DNA of 64,000 nucleotides from Chloroflexota bacterium (lineage in GTDB: Bacteria; Chloroflexota; Anaerolineae; J036; Brachytrichaceae): contig JANXLU010000068.1 of assembly GCA_025354985.1 (NCBI GenBank), forward strand, positions 1 to 64,000. Direction: 5' to 3'. The notes under the pieces were generated by a model. The model did no database searches. It saw nothing but the letters and a program-made list of their open reading frames with translations, and was not told the DNA's origin. A program made the translations under genes and the position numbers. This document shows positions 27,059-36,491 of the stretch, piece by piece; position 1 is the stretch's first letter; each line of letters begins with the position of its first letter.

Positions 27059-29139
27059 TTCGCACCTTCAGCTGGAATTCGATAAATTGTAAACAACTCG
27101 CGACCATTCGGATCTTTGACAACGCTTGCCGTTCCGTTGGGATACTTACGCTCAATGGCATGTAAGTCATCATAGTGATTCTGCATGGCCAGTATGGCCG
27201 TACCTTGTGTATCACCCGCAACAATTTTCAAATCGTCCGGCTTGACTAGATTAAGCACGTGTGCGTCTCGAGCGACAAACTTTATCGCACCGTGACCCGC
27301 ATACATCACGGGCACTGCCATTACATAATTATGGTACTCAGTAGGATATCGCATGAACTCGTTTGCGGCCCCAACAGCCTCGTAGCCCGACGCTATTTTA
27401 GGAAGCGAAATAAAGTATGTCGTTATATTTATGTAACCGCAAAAGACCACAAGTATGGCCGCAGCTCCACCTACCATCCACGTTGAAAGTCCAGCCGCCA
27501 AGCTTCCAAAAAATTCTTGCGCCCGTGCCACAAATAAACCCGCAAAAATACACACGACAGGCGTAACAATAAGTAACCGCTGACCAGACGGCGCATCTAT
27601 GGTGAAGACTCCGCCCATGATCAACCCAAGAGCAAACCATGCGAGGAGCATAAACTCAAAATTTCGTCGGAACCGTACAACTGCAAAGCTTACGCCAAGC
27701 CACATTCCTATTACTGAAATGGGATCAAATGCCGCGAACTCGGGCGTGTAAAAACCACCAGCGTCACCCAGCTTGAAAAAGAAGCCCAATATTTGCTGCA
27801 ATTGGTGAATGAAAAGGCGCGGCAAGTCCGCGGGCAAGGATGCCGCGGGACCCAGAAGTGCCTTATAGTTTTGTTCAGCAAAAATGCTGACAAAGGCAAC
27901 TCTGCTCGTAAACATATCCGGTGCAGTGGCAAAGTACGCAGCCAGTGGAGCGTAAACGATGGCCGCCGTTGCAAACACTATTGACATTTGTTTAATCGTT
28001 ACGGCTTTTTGTATATACAGATACGCGAGCACCAGAACTCCAATAAATGGCATGACTCGTGAACCAAAATAGAAATATTGACTTATTCCTAAAACAATGC
28101 CTGAAAGAGCAAATAGAGTTATGCTTTGCGTTCCTCGTGCATTGACATCCCCACGTGAATTGTTGATCATGATCTTTGAAAGAATCAGCGCAAACACAAT
28201 CATGCCAAGTTCCGACTCAACGCAAATAATTGCTATCCGACTATAGTGAATTTGGTAGTGGGAAACCGCCAATAAGCTCGCCGCCACTAAACCGGCGATC
28301 TTTCCCCAACCGTTTCTGGCAATGCCATAAACAGCGGGAATGCATGCAGTACCAACAATAACACTCAGCATTCGCAGCCCAGCGATATTTGGTCCAAAAA
28401 TATCGATTGACAGAGCTTGCAGGTAGTTAAATATCATTGGCAATCCCCAAAATGGAGCCGTCCAGAAAAATGGGATGGGTTTGCCGGCAAGTATGTCGAG
28501 AGCGTATATACCCATCTCTCCTTCGTCCACGTGAATTGTCGGAGGAGAATTTGACAGGTCGTACGATCGTAGAACAAGTCCAATGACCGTAACTAAGCAT
28601 AGGCTGACAATTTCAAACCAGTCCGTTTTGGAAGGAGAATGAGCTCGACGGAGGCTGTCACTACTGGAGTTGGACGCGGACTGAAAATTCGTTGAAGGAT
28701 ATCGGTTATCGCGTAATTTGGCTGCACAACATATGCATGCAATAGCACCAAGCCATGGAACCACCGCAGGCAGGTTGTAATACACAGTTGCAACTATTCC
28801 AATTGAAATTGCCGTCAGCACCCCGGCTGCAATAGCCAGTGCCTTTACAGGATTCTGACGTAAATTTCGAAATATTTCTCCAGCGTTTAGGGTCTTGGCT
28901 GGCAATTCAAGATTCCGTAACCCGATGAACGCTACAAATGAAACAAACACCCCAGCCAGCACTAGTGGCAAACTTTGCTTCAGCGTGGCAAGTGCGCATA
29001 TCCCTACAGCACAAACGGCGGCGACCGTCCGAAAAATCTGACGCGATGTTTGCATAATCTGTTTTCGTACTGAATTGCCAGCGGCAAATATCTTCGTTGT
29101 GGATTCTAGTATGACAACTGGCCATGGCATACGTAACAA
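27055..29139 (-). CDS. GT39-like (ArnT/PMT-type) membrane glycosyltransferase, paralogue of the neighbouring gene
   Basis: Multi-TM; NSPPTIHVDEGEMGIYALDILAGKPIPFFWTAPFWGLPMIFNYLQA. The true start may be 29055 (MQTSRQIFR). 4-nt overlap with the downstream gene. Confidence 0.8.
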   Translation of the reverse strand: MLRMPWPVVILESTTKIFAAGNSVRKQIMQTSRQIFRTVAAVCAVGICALATLKQSLPLVLAGVFVSFVAFIGLRNLELPAKTLNAGEIFRNLRQNPVKALAIAAGVLTAISIGIVATVYYNLPAVVPWLGAIACICCAAKLRDNRYPSTNFQSASNSSSDSLRRAHSPSKTDWFEIVSLCLVTVIGLVLRSYDLSNSPPTIHVDEGEMGIYALDILAGKPIPFFWTAPFWGLPMIFNYLQALSIDIFGPNIAGLRMLSVIVGTACIPAVYGIARNGWGKIAGLVAASLLAVSHYQIHYSRIAIICVESELGMIVFALILSKIMINNSRGDVNARGTQSITLFALSGIVLGISQYFYFGSRVMPFIGVLVLAYLYIQKAVTIKQMSIVFATAAIVYAPLAAYFATAPDMFTSRVAFVSIFAEQNYKALLGPAASLPADLPRLFIHQLQQILGFFFKLGDAGGFYTPEFAAFDPISVIGMWLGVSFAVVRFRRNFEFMLLAWFALGLIMGGVFTIDAPSGQRLLIVTPVVCIFAGLFVARAQEFFGSLAAGLSTWMVGGAAAILVVFCGYINITTYFISLPKIASGYEAVGAANEFMRYPTEYHNYVMAVPVMYAGHGAIKFVARDAHVLNLVKPDDLKIVAGDTQGTAILAMQNHYDDLHAIERKYPNGTASVVKDPNGRELFTIYRIPAEGAN

Positions 29140-29249
29140 AACTCGACGTTGAGGTTGTCCATGAACTGACAGCTACCAGTTTTGCTGCTTATACCCCGAC
29201 GCCACTTGATAAACTATCAAGGCCCGCATGGAATAATGACTGCTGTCAT

Positions 29250-30431
29250 ATGCGCATCCTCCAAATCCTCACCTACTACCGCCCCTGGGTCTCTGGCCTG
29301 ACCATATACGTCGAGCGCCTTGCCCGCGGCCTGGTGGCCGCCGGCCACCAAGTTACCGTGTTGACATCCGCATACGACCCCGCCTTGCCCCTCGCGGAAA
29401 CCCAGGACGGCGTAGTCATCGTTCGCGCCCCGGTTGCGTTTCGCGTGAGCAAAGGAGTCGTCATGCCCCAGTTTGGATTCATGGCCCGCTGGCTCATGGC
29501 CGGACACGACATAGTGCATTTGCACCTGCCCCAGTTTGATGGTGCCGGCCTTGCGCTCAACGCCAAACTTAAACACAAGCCCTCGGTGCTCACCTATCAC
29601 TGCGATATATCCCTGCCGGAGGGTGGTCTAAACAAGGTCGTGCAGCCGGTCATAACCGCAGCCAATCACGGTGCGGCCCGCCTGGTCGATCGCATCGTTG
29701 CCTACACCCACGATTACGCCGCGCATAGCGCGCTCCTGCGCCAATATCCACAAAAGCTCACGGTCATCCCGCCGCCGGTCGAAATCATCGACGCGACCGA
29801 CTCCGATCTTCAGGCCTTCCGCACGAAGTGGCGCCTCGGCCCGACCGACCTTGACAGCGCCTTACGCTGCACCCCGGTCATCATCGGCATGTGCGCCCGC
29901 CTCGCCACCGAAAAAGGGGTTGAAGTGTTGGTCGACGCGCTCGATCACATCCGCAAATCGCAACCGTCCGCCCGCGTGCTGTTTGCCGGACCATATCAAA
30001 ATGTCCTCGGTGAAGATGCCTATGCGCGCGCGCTCCAGCCAAGATTTGACGCGCTTGGCCCCGACCACTGGACGTTCCTGGGCTCACTGCAGGGCGCCGA
30101 GTTGTCCGCCTTCTTTCGGGCGTGCACCGTCACCGTACTACCCAGTCTCAACAGCACCGAAAGCTTCGGGCTGGTGCAGGTCGAAAGCATGCTAAATGGC
30201 ACACCAAGCATCTGCAGCGATCTTCCGGGTGTCCGAGTGAGCGTTGGCACCACGGGCATGGGTGCCGTTGTTCCCATTGGCAACGCCCGGGCCCTCGCCC
30301 ATGCCATCCTTGACGTTGCCGCCCGCCGTAGCGAGTTTGTCAAGCCACGCACGGAAATCGAGTCCCACTACGCCACGGCCCGCACCGTTGCCGCGTATGA
30401 GTCTCTTTATCAATCACTCTGTGCTGAGTGA
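29250..30431 (+). CDS. Glycosyltransferase family 4
   Basis: MRILQILTYYRPWVSGLTIYVERLARGLVAAGHQVTVLTS...CARLATEKGVEVLVDAL...LPSLNSTESFGLVQVESMLNGTPSI. Confidence 0.93.
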   Translation: MRILQILTYYRPWVSGLTIYVERLARGLVAAGHQVTVLTSAYDPALPLAETQDGVVIVRAPVAFRVSKGVVMPQFGFMARWLMAGHDIVHLHLPQFDGAGLALNAKLKHKPSVLTYHCDISLPEGGLNKVVQPVITAANHGAARLVDRIVAYTHDYAAHSALLRQYPQKLTVIPPPVEIIDATDSDLQAFRTKWRLGPTDLDSALRCTPVIIGMCARLATEKGVEVLVDALDHIRKSQPSARVLFAGPYQNVLGEDAYARALQPRFDALGPDHWTFLGSLQGAELSAFFRACTVTVLPSLNSTESFGLVQVESMLNGTPSICSDLPGVRVSVGTTGMGAVVPIGNARALAHAILDVAARRSEFVKPRTEIESHYATARTVAAYESLYQSLCAE

Positions 30432-30490
30432 ACAAGAACTATTGCTATCTGCCAGGCGCGCCAGCCTTTCGAGACAACTGTGAATGGCCG

Positions 30491-31519
30491 TCAGATTATC
30501 AGCATCGCATCCCCAAACGAAAAGAACCTGTATCGTTCAGTGATGGCCAGGTCATATGCGCGCCACATCTGTTCCATGCCAGTAAATGCACCCACAAGCG
30601 CCAGCAATGAGCTCCTCGGCAAATGAAAATTCGTGAGTAGCCCGTCCACCACCTTAAACCGAAACCCGGGCGTAATAAACAAGCGCGTATCACCTGAATA
30701 GGCCGAAACAAAGTTGCCGCCAACTGCGTGTGCGGCCGCCGTTTCCAACACGCGCACGCTTGTCGTGCCAATTGCAATGATCCGTCCACCAGCCTTCTTC
30801 ACCCGCTGAATCTCGGTTACTGCTGATTCGCCAATCTCCACCCACTCGCTGTGAATGTGATGCGCTTCAACCTCATCAACCGAAATCGGCTTAAATGTGT
30901 CCAAACCCACGTGCAGCGTCACAAACGCGATGCCAACACCATGCGACCGCAGCCGTGCAAATAGTTCTTCCGTAAAGTGAAGACCGGCAGTAGGGGCCGC
31001 AGCCGATCCCGCCTCACGCGCATACACGGTTTGATAGCGATCCGCATTCCCAAGTTCGGTCCTTATGTAAGGTGGCAGTGGTACCCGCCCGATCCGTTCC
31101 AGCCAGGGTTCAATGCGTTCGCTAAACGTCACCAGTCGCTCCGTTTCATCGGGCGAGTCATCGTCTCCCACAGCGCTCACCGTCGCTCGCACCGGAGAGT
31201 CGACAAAAAGCACCTCGCTCACATTACGTCCGCCAACCTGCGCCCGCCAGCTCGTCTCAGAAAGCTTGCGTAGTAGCAGCACTTCGGCCCGTCCACCGCT
31301 TGGCTTCTGCCCAATCAATCGCGCCGGGATAACCCGCGTTTGATTTAGCACAATCGAGTCGCCTGGGCGCAACAGTTCGGGCATGTCACACACGCGAAAG
31401 TTCGCGAGCTCCCCGGTCACACGATCCACCCGCATCATCCGGCTTTGGTCCCGCGGTTCACGTGGCGTTTGGGCGATCAGTTCCGGTGGAAGAACATATT
31501 CAAGTTCACGTGTAAACAT
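30491..31519 (-). CDS. queA: S-adenosylmethionine:tRNA ribosyltransferase-isomerase
   Basis: LEYVLPPELIAQTPREPRDQSRMM...PTAGLHFTEELFARLRSHGVGIAFVTLHVGLDTFKP...GTTSVRVLE...ITPGFRFKVVDGLLTNFHLPRSSLLALVGAF. Confidence 0.96.
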   Translation of the reverse strand: MFTRELEYVLPPELIAQTPREPRDQSRMMRVDRVTGELANFRVCDMPELLRPGDSIVLNQTRVIPARLIGQKPSGGRAEVLLLRKLSETSWRAQVGGRNVSEVLFVDSPVRATVSAVGDDDSPDETERLVTFSERIEPWLERIGRVPLPPYIRTELGNADRYQTVYAREAGSAAAPTAGLHFTEELFARLRSHGVGIAFVTLHVGLDTFKPISVDEVEAHHIHSEWVEIGESAVTEIQRVKKAGGRIIAIGTTSVRVLETAAAHAVGGNFVSAYSGDTRLFITPGFRFKVVDGLLTNFHLPRSSLLALVGAFTGMEQMWRAYDLAITERYRFFSFGDAMLII

Positions 31520-31537
31520 TATCAACGGGTTTATACT

Positions 31538-31553
31538 ACGAACAGACGTTCAG
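31538..31553. promoter_or_regulatory. Candidate second LexA/SOS-like box (ACGAAC-AGAC-GTTCAG) in the queA/ftsH divergent region
   Basis: Contains GAACN4GTTC. A plus-strand TATACT (31532-31537) abuts it, resembling the TATACT-box layout at recA. Confidence 0.5.
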
Positions 31554-31664
31554 GGTCTCACACGATGCTAATAGCGGCGTGCTAACGTCCGATATTAATT
31601 CGGGTTCATTTGTGCGGCGTTCGACAATCATCGCCGGCACCGGTTTGCAGATCGAGGTTAAATA

Positions 31665-33545
31665 ATGCCCAAAGGCTTGCGCAATAATCTGGTTCCCATC
31701 GTCCTGATCACCGTCGTCGTGATCTATATCTTTGCGTCATTTGGCACGCGCTCATTCTCGTCACGTGCCAGCGCACCAAATATTTCCGTCAACACGCTGG
31801 TCAATGACATCAAGCAGGACCGGGTCTCAAAGGTAAACGAAGCTGCTACTGCCACCTCATTGATCGTAACGCTAAAGGACAGCAAACAATATATCGTTCT
31901 TAAGAACCCGCGTGAACTAACAGTTGAGCTGCTGAAGAATTATGGCGTGACCGAGTCTCAGCTGGCTGGTTTTGAATATCAGCAAGATCCTGAGCCCGCC
32001 TTCTCGCAATGGGCCTCGCTTTTGTTCACCGCGCTGCCCTTCCTTTTTATTGCCGGCTTGTTGTTTATGGGTATGCGCCGGGCGCAATCTGGCGCGGATC
32101 AAGCCTTCAGCTTTGGCCGCAGCCGAGCCAAGCGCGTGACCAGCGAAACACCCGTGGTGACGTTTGCCGATGTCGCCGGCTGCGACGAAGCCAAGCATGA
32201 GCTCGTCGAGGTCGTGGAATTTCTAAAGCAGCCGGAGAAGTTTATCCAGTTGGGCGCCAGAATTCCAAAGGGAGTTCTGCTTGTTGGCCCTCCGGGCACA
32301 GGCAAAACCCTTTTGGCAAAAGCCTGTGCTGGTGAGGCCGGCGTACCGTTCTTCAGCCTCAGCGGCTCCGAGTTCGTAGAGCTCTTCGTAGGTGTGGGCG
32401 CCAGCCGCGTCCGCGACCTGTTTGATCAGGCCAAAAAGACCGCCCCTTGTATCGTGTTCATAGATGAAATCGATGCAGTCGGGCGCCAGCGCGGTGCGGG
32501 TATGGGTGGTGGTAACGACGAACGCGAACAAACCCTAAACCAAATGCTCGTCGAAATGGATGGGTTCGGCACAGATACAAACGTGATCGTGGTTGCTGCA
32601 ACCAACCGAGCGGACACACTTGATCCCGCTTTGCTCCGCCCGGGTCGCTTTGACCGCCGTGTGATTGTTGATGCACCCGACGTGGTCGGTCGCGAGGCGA
32701 TTTTGAAGGTCCACACCAAGGGCAAGCCCATAGCTGCCGGTGCCGATCTTAATGTCATTGCCCGCCAAACACCGGGTTTTACCGGCGCAGACATTGAGAA
32801 CTTGGTGAACGAATCTGCGATCCTGACCGCGCGTGCAGGTGAAAAGGAAATCACCCAGAAACACCTGCAGGAAGCGATTGAAAAGGTTGCCCTTGGCCCC
32901 GAACGCAAGAGTCGCTTGATTTCGCCGCGCCAGAAACAGTTGGTGGCCTATCACGAGGCAGGTCATGCGGTCGCGGCAGTGCTGACCCCCGAGGCCGAAT
33001 TCTCGGTGCAAAAAGTTACGATTATTCCCCGCGGTATGGCCGGCGGCGTAACGTGGTTCGCGCCGGACACCGAAGATAATTTGGTCAATTACACCAAGAA
33101 GCGCATCGAAGCGCGCATGATCATCACCTTGGCCGGGCGAGCCGCTGAGGAAATCGTGTTTGACGATATTTCAGCCGGGGCAGTTGGCGATATTGAGCAG
33201 GCCACCACGCAAGCGCGCGCAATGGTTCGTCAATATGGCATGAGCGATGCGCTTGGCCCGGTAAATTATGGCGGTCGCGACGCCATGGTGTTTTTAGGCC
33301 GCGAGCTGTCTGAGGGCAAAAACTATAGCGAGAAGATTGCCGAGCAGATCGACGTGGAGGTTACCAAAATTATCCGCAAAGCCTACGAGCGCTCAATCGA
33401 CTTGCTGCGGACAAACAAGGACAAGCTGATAGCGACCGCAAACGCTCTGCTGGAACATGAGACGCTCGACGCCAGCGAATTTAAGCAGATGCTCGGCCTG
33501 ATCGTCGCACCTCCTGCCGAGCTCGCGCTGCCGCAACCGGCTTGA
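31665..33545 (+). CDS. ftsH: ATP-dependent zinc metalloprotease FtsH
   Basis: [60 protein letters not shown] (HExxH). Confidence 0.97.
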   Translation: MPKGLRNNLVPIVLITVVVIYIFASFGTRSFSSRASAPNISVNTLVNDIKQDRVSKVNEAATATSLIVTLKDSKQYIVLKNPRELTVELLKNYGVTESQLAGFEYQQDPEPAFSQWASLLFTALPFLFIAGLLFMGMRRAQSGADQAFSFGRSRAKRVTSETPVVTFADVAGCDEAKHELVEVVEFLKQPEKFIQLGARIPKGVLLVGPPGTGKTLLAKACAGEAGVPFFSLSGSEFVELFVGVGASRVRDLFDQAKKTAPCIVFIDEIDAVGRQRGAGMGGGNDEREQTLNQMLVEMDGFGTDTNVIVVAATNRADTLDPALLRPGRFDRRVIVDAPDVVGREAILKVHTKGKPIAAGADLNVIARQTPGFTGADIENLVNESAILTARAGEKEITQKHLQEAIEKVALGPERKSRLISPRQKQLVAYHEAGHAVAAVLTPEAEFSVQKVTIIPRGMAGGVTWFAPDTEDNLVNYTKKRIEARMIITLAGRAAEEIVFDDISAGAVGDIEQATTQARAMVRQYGMSDALGPVNYGGRDAMVFLGRELSEGKNYSEKIAEQIDVEVTKIIRKAYERSIDLLRTNKDKLIATANALLEHETLDASEFKQMLGLIVAPPAELALPQPA

Positions 33546-33547
33546 CC

Positions 33548-33564
33548 AGCCTGCGGCACAGGCT
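33548..33564. terminator. Possible bidirectional hairpin terminator between convergent genes (AGCCTG-CGGCA-CAGGCT followed by ATTTAGTTT)
   Basis: 6-bp stem with 5-nt loop in the 21-bp gap between convergent ftsH and the recombinase-like gene. Confidence 0.35.
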
Positions 33565-33566
33565 AT

Positions 33567-34436
33567 TTAGTTTCCCGCACCCATAATCCGGCGTAGCTTG
33601 TGCTCCATCTCCGCCCACGCTGGCGCACTCAGCCCGTAACGCTGCTGCAATTGCACGTCGGTAAACGATCCCGACCTAAACTCGCGTAGTGCACAGGTCC
33701 AGCGGAGCTGTTCAAACGTCACGCTTTCGATTCCTGCAGCGGTGGCCACCTTTCGGTTAAACAGATACTCAAGGTTGCGGCCCGTGCAGTCCAGGAGGCG
33801 GTCACGCACTCCAAATCGTTCAACATAATCGCCAATTACCGTCGCGGTTCTGCTTGAAATTGACAGCACCCGGTTCTTGTATTGCAGGTGCTTTTGGGCA
33901 TACCGAATCTGTATGTTTGGTGACGCCTCGCGCCACAGAACGGTTTCAATAGTCAGCGCCATGCACTCGCCCTTTTTTATCCCGGTTTCAAGCACCAGAT
34001 TGCTGGCGATCAACGGTCGCACTTCAAGTTTTTCACCGGCCGCAAGTGCGCCGGCCGCCAGCAGGACCTGCTCCGCCTGGGCTTCAGTCAGATATTCAGG
34101 CAACGCATCGGCAAATGGTCGGTATGCGATTTTGTCCGCCGGGTTAACGGCCATTGCCCCTGCCTTTGTCAGCCAGTCAAAGAATACCTTGAGCGAGGTA
34201 AGGCGTCGTTCCACGCTCTTTGGGCTGCGTGCATGCAGGCTGCTTTCCAGATGCCGCAAAAATCCCTGCAACTGGTCCTCACGAATTGAAGCAAGGCTGC
34301 ACGGCACACCCACCCAGCGCTCGAATATAAGCAAATCTCCAACAAACGCCTTGCGCGTGTTATCGCTCACCGGCCGGCGCGCCATGGACTGCTTAAATCC
34401 CTCAATGCCATCGTGCAGACTCATGTGACTTGCCAT
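33567..34436 (-). CDS. Tyrosine-recombinase-like (XerC/D fold) protein with degenerate active-site motifs
   Basis: SAM-like N-domain (SDNTRKAFVGDLLIFERWV...SPKSVERRLTSLKVFFDWLTKAGAMAVNPADKI), then ETGIKKGECMALT (R to K), FEQLRWTCALREF (HxLRH to FxLRW), and no obvious nucleophilic Tyr near YGLSAPAWAEMEHKL. Confidence 0.7.
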   Translation of the reverse strand: MASHMSLHDGIEGFKQSMARRPVSDNTRKAFVGDLLIFERWVGVPCSLASIREDQLQGFLRHLESSLHARSPKSVERRLTSLKVFFDWLTKAGAMAVNPADKIAYRPFADALPEYLTEAQAEQVLLAAGALAAGEKLEVRPLIASNLVLETGIKKGECMALTIETVLWREASPNIQIRYAQKHLQYKNRVLSISSRTATVIGDYVERFGVRDRLLDCTGRNLEYLFNRKVATAAGIESVTFEQLRWTCALREFRSGSFTDVQLQQRYGLSAPAWAEMEHKLRRIMGAGN

Positions 34437-34450
34437 TGGAGAAGTTTAGC

Positions 34451-34478
34451 ACAAATGTTCTGCAATCAGAACATTTGT
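34451..34478. repeat. Perfect 28-bp palindrome, 11-bp arms / 6-bp spacer (ACAAATGTTCT-GCAATC-AGAACATTTGT)
   Basis: Direct reading; divergent intergenic region 15 bp upstream of the recombinase-like ATG (34436). Confidence 0.9.
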
Positions 34479-34501
34479 CCATCCGCTAATATTGGAACCC
34501 A

Positions 34502-35047
34502 ATGCAGCCCATACCGCTTCGAACGTGGATCGCACTCATTGCCGTAAATATCGTAGTCTCCGCGCTCACTACGCTCATCATCATGAGGGTTGCCGGATCT
34601 TCGCGGCCTACACCCGCGCTGCAACCCGCGCCCGCACCGGCTGCTGTTCAGGCACTTTTGCCATCCCTACCAACCGCAATTGCCAGACCCACTCCAGCCA
34701 GCCCGCCAACCCAGGTTTCCAAATCGCCCGCATCACCGCAAAATTCGGTCCGAATTGTGGCCGTCAACGGCGTTGGCCAGCGCCAGCGGGAGCAGGTTGT
34801 TATTGCCAATGAAGGCGACCTCACCGACATCAAAGAATGGAGCCTGTCATCCAGCCGCACGATAAGCTACACGTTCAAGAACGTAGCACTGCTAAAGGAC
34901 ACGTTTGTAAATGTTTATACAACGTCCGGCAGCGACACCGCATCCAACGTGTTCTGGAACCGTGATGAACCCGCTTGGCAAGTGGGCGATACGGTCGTGT
35001 TGCAAAACGGCAAAGGGGTGGTGATCGACACCTATGTCATCAAATAA
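34502..35047 (+). CDS. Membrane-anchored lamin-tail-domain (LTD) protein
   Basis: N-terminal TM, Pro/Ala-rich linker, then VVIANEGDLTDIKEWSLSSSRTISYTFKNVALLKDTFVNVYTTSGSDTASNVFWNRDEPAWQVGDTVVLQNGKGVVIDTYVIK. Confidence 0.7.
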   Translation: MQPIPLRTWIALIAVNIVVSALTTLIIMRVAGSSRPTPALQPAPAPAAVQALLPSLPTAIARPTPASPPTQVSKSPASPQNSVRIVAVNGVGQRQREQVVIANEGDLTDIKEWSLSSSRTISYTFKNVALLKDTFVNVYTTSGSDTASNVFWNRDEPAWQVGDTVVLQNGKGVVIDTYVIK

Positions 35048-35065
35048 TATGGCATTGCGCGTCCT

Positions 35066-36490
35066 GTGGCAACCCGCGTGCCATTCCAAACTATGCTTAC
35101 GCCAGCTGAACTAAAACGCGTCATAAATGCCGGTAGTGGCCAGCGTGTTGAAGTAGTCACCGCTGGCGCAACCAGTCCCGCCCGCTTGGCGCGAGGCCTG
35201 GCGTCGCTTGCCAACGCCGAAGGCGGCCTGGTGGTGGTTGGCATTCCGGAAACGACAGGTCGGTCCAAATCAGCCAATGCGGGCGTTGAACAACTGATGA
35301 GCGTGGCGCTGCAATCCACTCAGCTCACCGAGCCCAGACTGATCGTCCCTTTGCCCTACTGGGTAACGGCTGCATCGGGCGAGGAACCACTTGCGCTTGT
35401 GCTTGAAGTACCGCCGGGTTTGCCCAATGTATATTCCCTCGATGGTCGATACTTGACGCGTCGCGACGGTCGCACGGTTCCATTGGCAACCCGAGCCATC
35501 CGGGAGTTGCTGCTCACCCGGGGCGAAGGCGCGTGGGAGGCCATGTCTCCACCCGGTAGCACCCTGGCAGACCTAAACATGAAACGGGCCGAGGACTACG
35601 CAGCCGTTGCCCGCGCACTTGATGACGCCACCACCGAAGATGTATTGCTGCGCCGCGGATGCCTGGTTCAGCAGGCCGGGAAAATGCGACCAACCATGGC
35701 CGGTCTGCTGTTATTTGGGGTCCAACCCCAGCGCTGGATTAAGGGCAGTGACCTCGTATGCGCCCGCTTCAAGGGCAACGAAATGAGTTCCGCATTTGCC
35801 AGCCAGCCAATTTCCGGTACACTGCCGGATCAGATTCGCAAGGCAGAGAATTTTCTGTCGGAAAACAGCCCGCAACAAAGCTCCCTCGCAAAAAAAGCTG
35901 ATTGGCAACGTACTGATGAAGGTCCCTACCCTCCCGGCGTTCTCCGCGAGGCCGTCGTAAACGCTATTGCTCACCGCGATTATCATATTTCTGGAGCACA
36001 GGTCAATGTGCTCATGTTCGGCAACCGCGTGGAAGTGCGCAGCCCGGGGCGGTTACCCGGCCATGTCACACTCAAAAACCTAATCCGCGAGCGCTATAGC
36101 CGCAACGAGGCAATCGTTCAAGTTCTGGCTGACATGGGCTTTATCGAACGCTTGGGCTACGGTATCGACCGCATGGTCCGCGCCATGAAGGATTCCGGTC
36201 ATGAGCCGCCTCAGTTTGAGGAAACGGACAATGGGTTTCTGGTGACATTGTTTGCCCACGATCCGATGCCACTGGCCATAGCGGGTCGCGATGTAAGTCC
36301 CCAATCCCTGCGTTTTGAAAGTATGATTGCACACCTTCGTGAAAAGGGCCGCATTACAAACCGCGACTATGCTGAGCTGTGTCCCGACGTAAGCGCAGAA
36401 AGCCTGCGTCGCGACTTTGTAGAACTCGCAGAACGCGGGCTGATTCTTAGAGTCGGCGACAAACGCGGTACTTACTACATTCTGAAATAA
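35066..36490 (+). CDS. AlbA_2/Schlafen-type ATP-binding protein (RecG-like C-terminal HATPase_c_4 type)
   Basis: N: ASLANAEGGLVVVGIPE. C: YPPGVLREAVVNAIAHRDYHISGAQVNVLMFGNRVEVRSPGRLPG...RNEAIVQVLADMGFIERLGYGIDRM; C-terminal wHTH-like tail. Confidence 0.82.
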   Translation: MATRVPFQTMLTPAELKRVINAGSGQRVEVVTAGATSPARLARGLASLANAEGGLVVVGIPETTGRSKSANAGVEQLMSVALQSTQLTEPRLIVPLPYWVTAASGEEPLALVLEVPPGLPNVYSLDGRYLTRRDGRTVPLATRAIRELLLTRGEGAWEAMSPPGSTLADLNMKRAEDYAAVARALDDATTEDVLLRRGCLVQQAGKMRPTMAGLLLFGVQPQRWIKGSDLVCARFKGNEMSSAFASQPISGTLPDQIRKAENFLSENSPQQSSLAKKADWQRTDEGPYPPGVLREAVVNAIAHRDYHISGAQVNVLMFGNRVEVRSPGRLPGHVTLKNLIRERYSRNEAIVQVLADMGFIERLGYGIDRMVRAMKDSGHEPPQFEETDNGFLVTLFAHDPMPLAIAGRDVSPQSLRFESMIAHLREKGRITNRDYAELCPDVSAESLRRDFVELAERGLILRVGDKRGTYYILK

Positions 36491-36491
36491 C

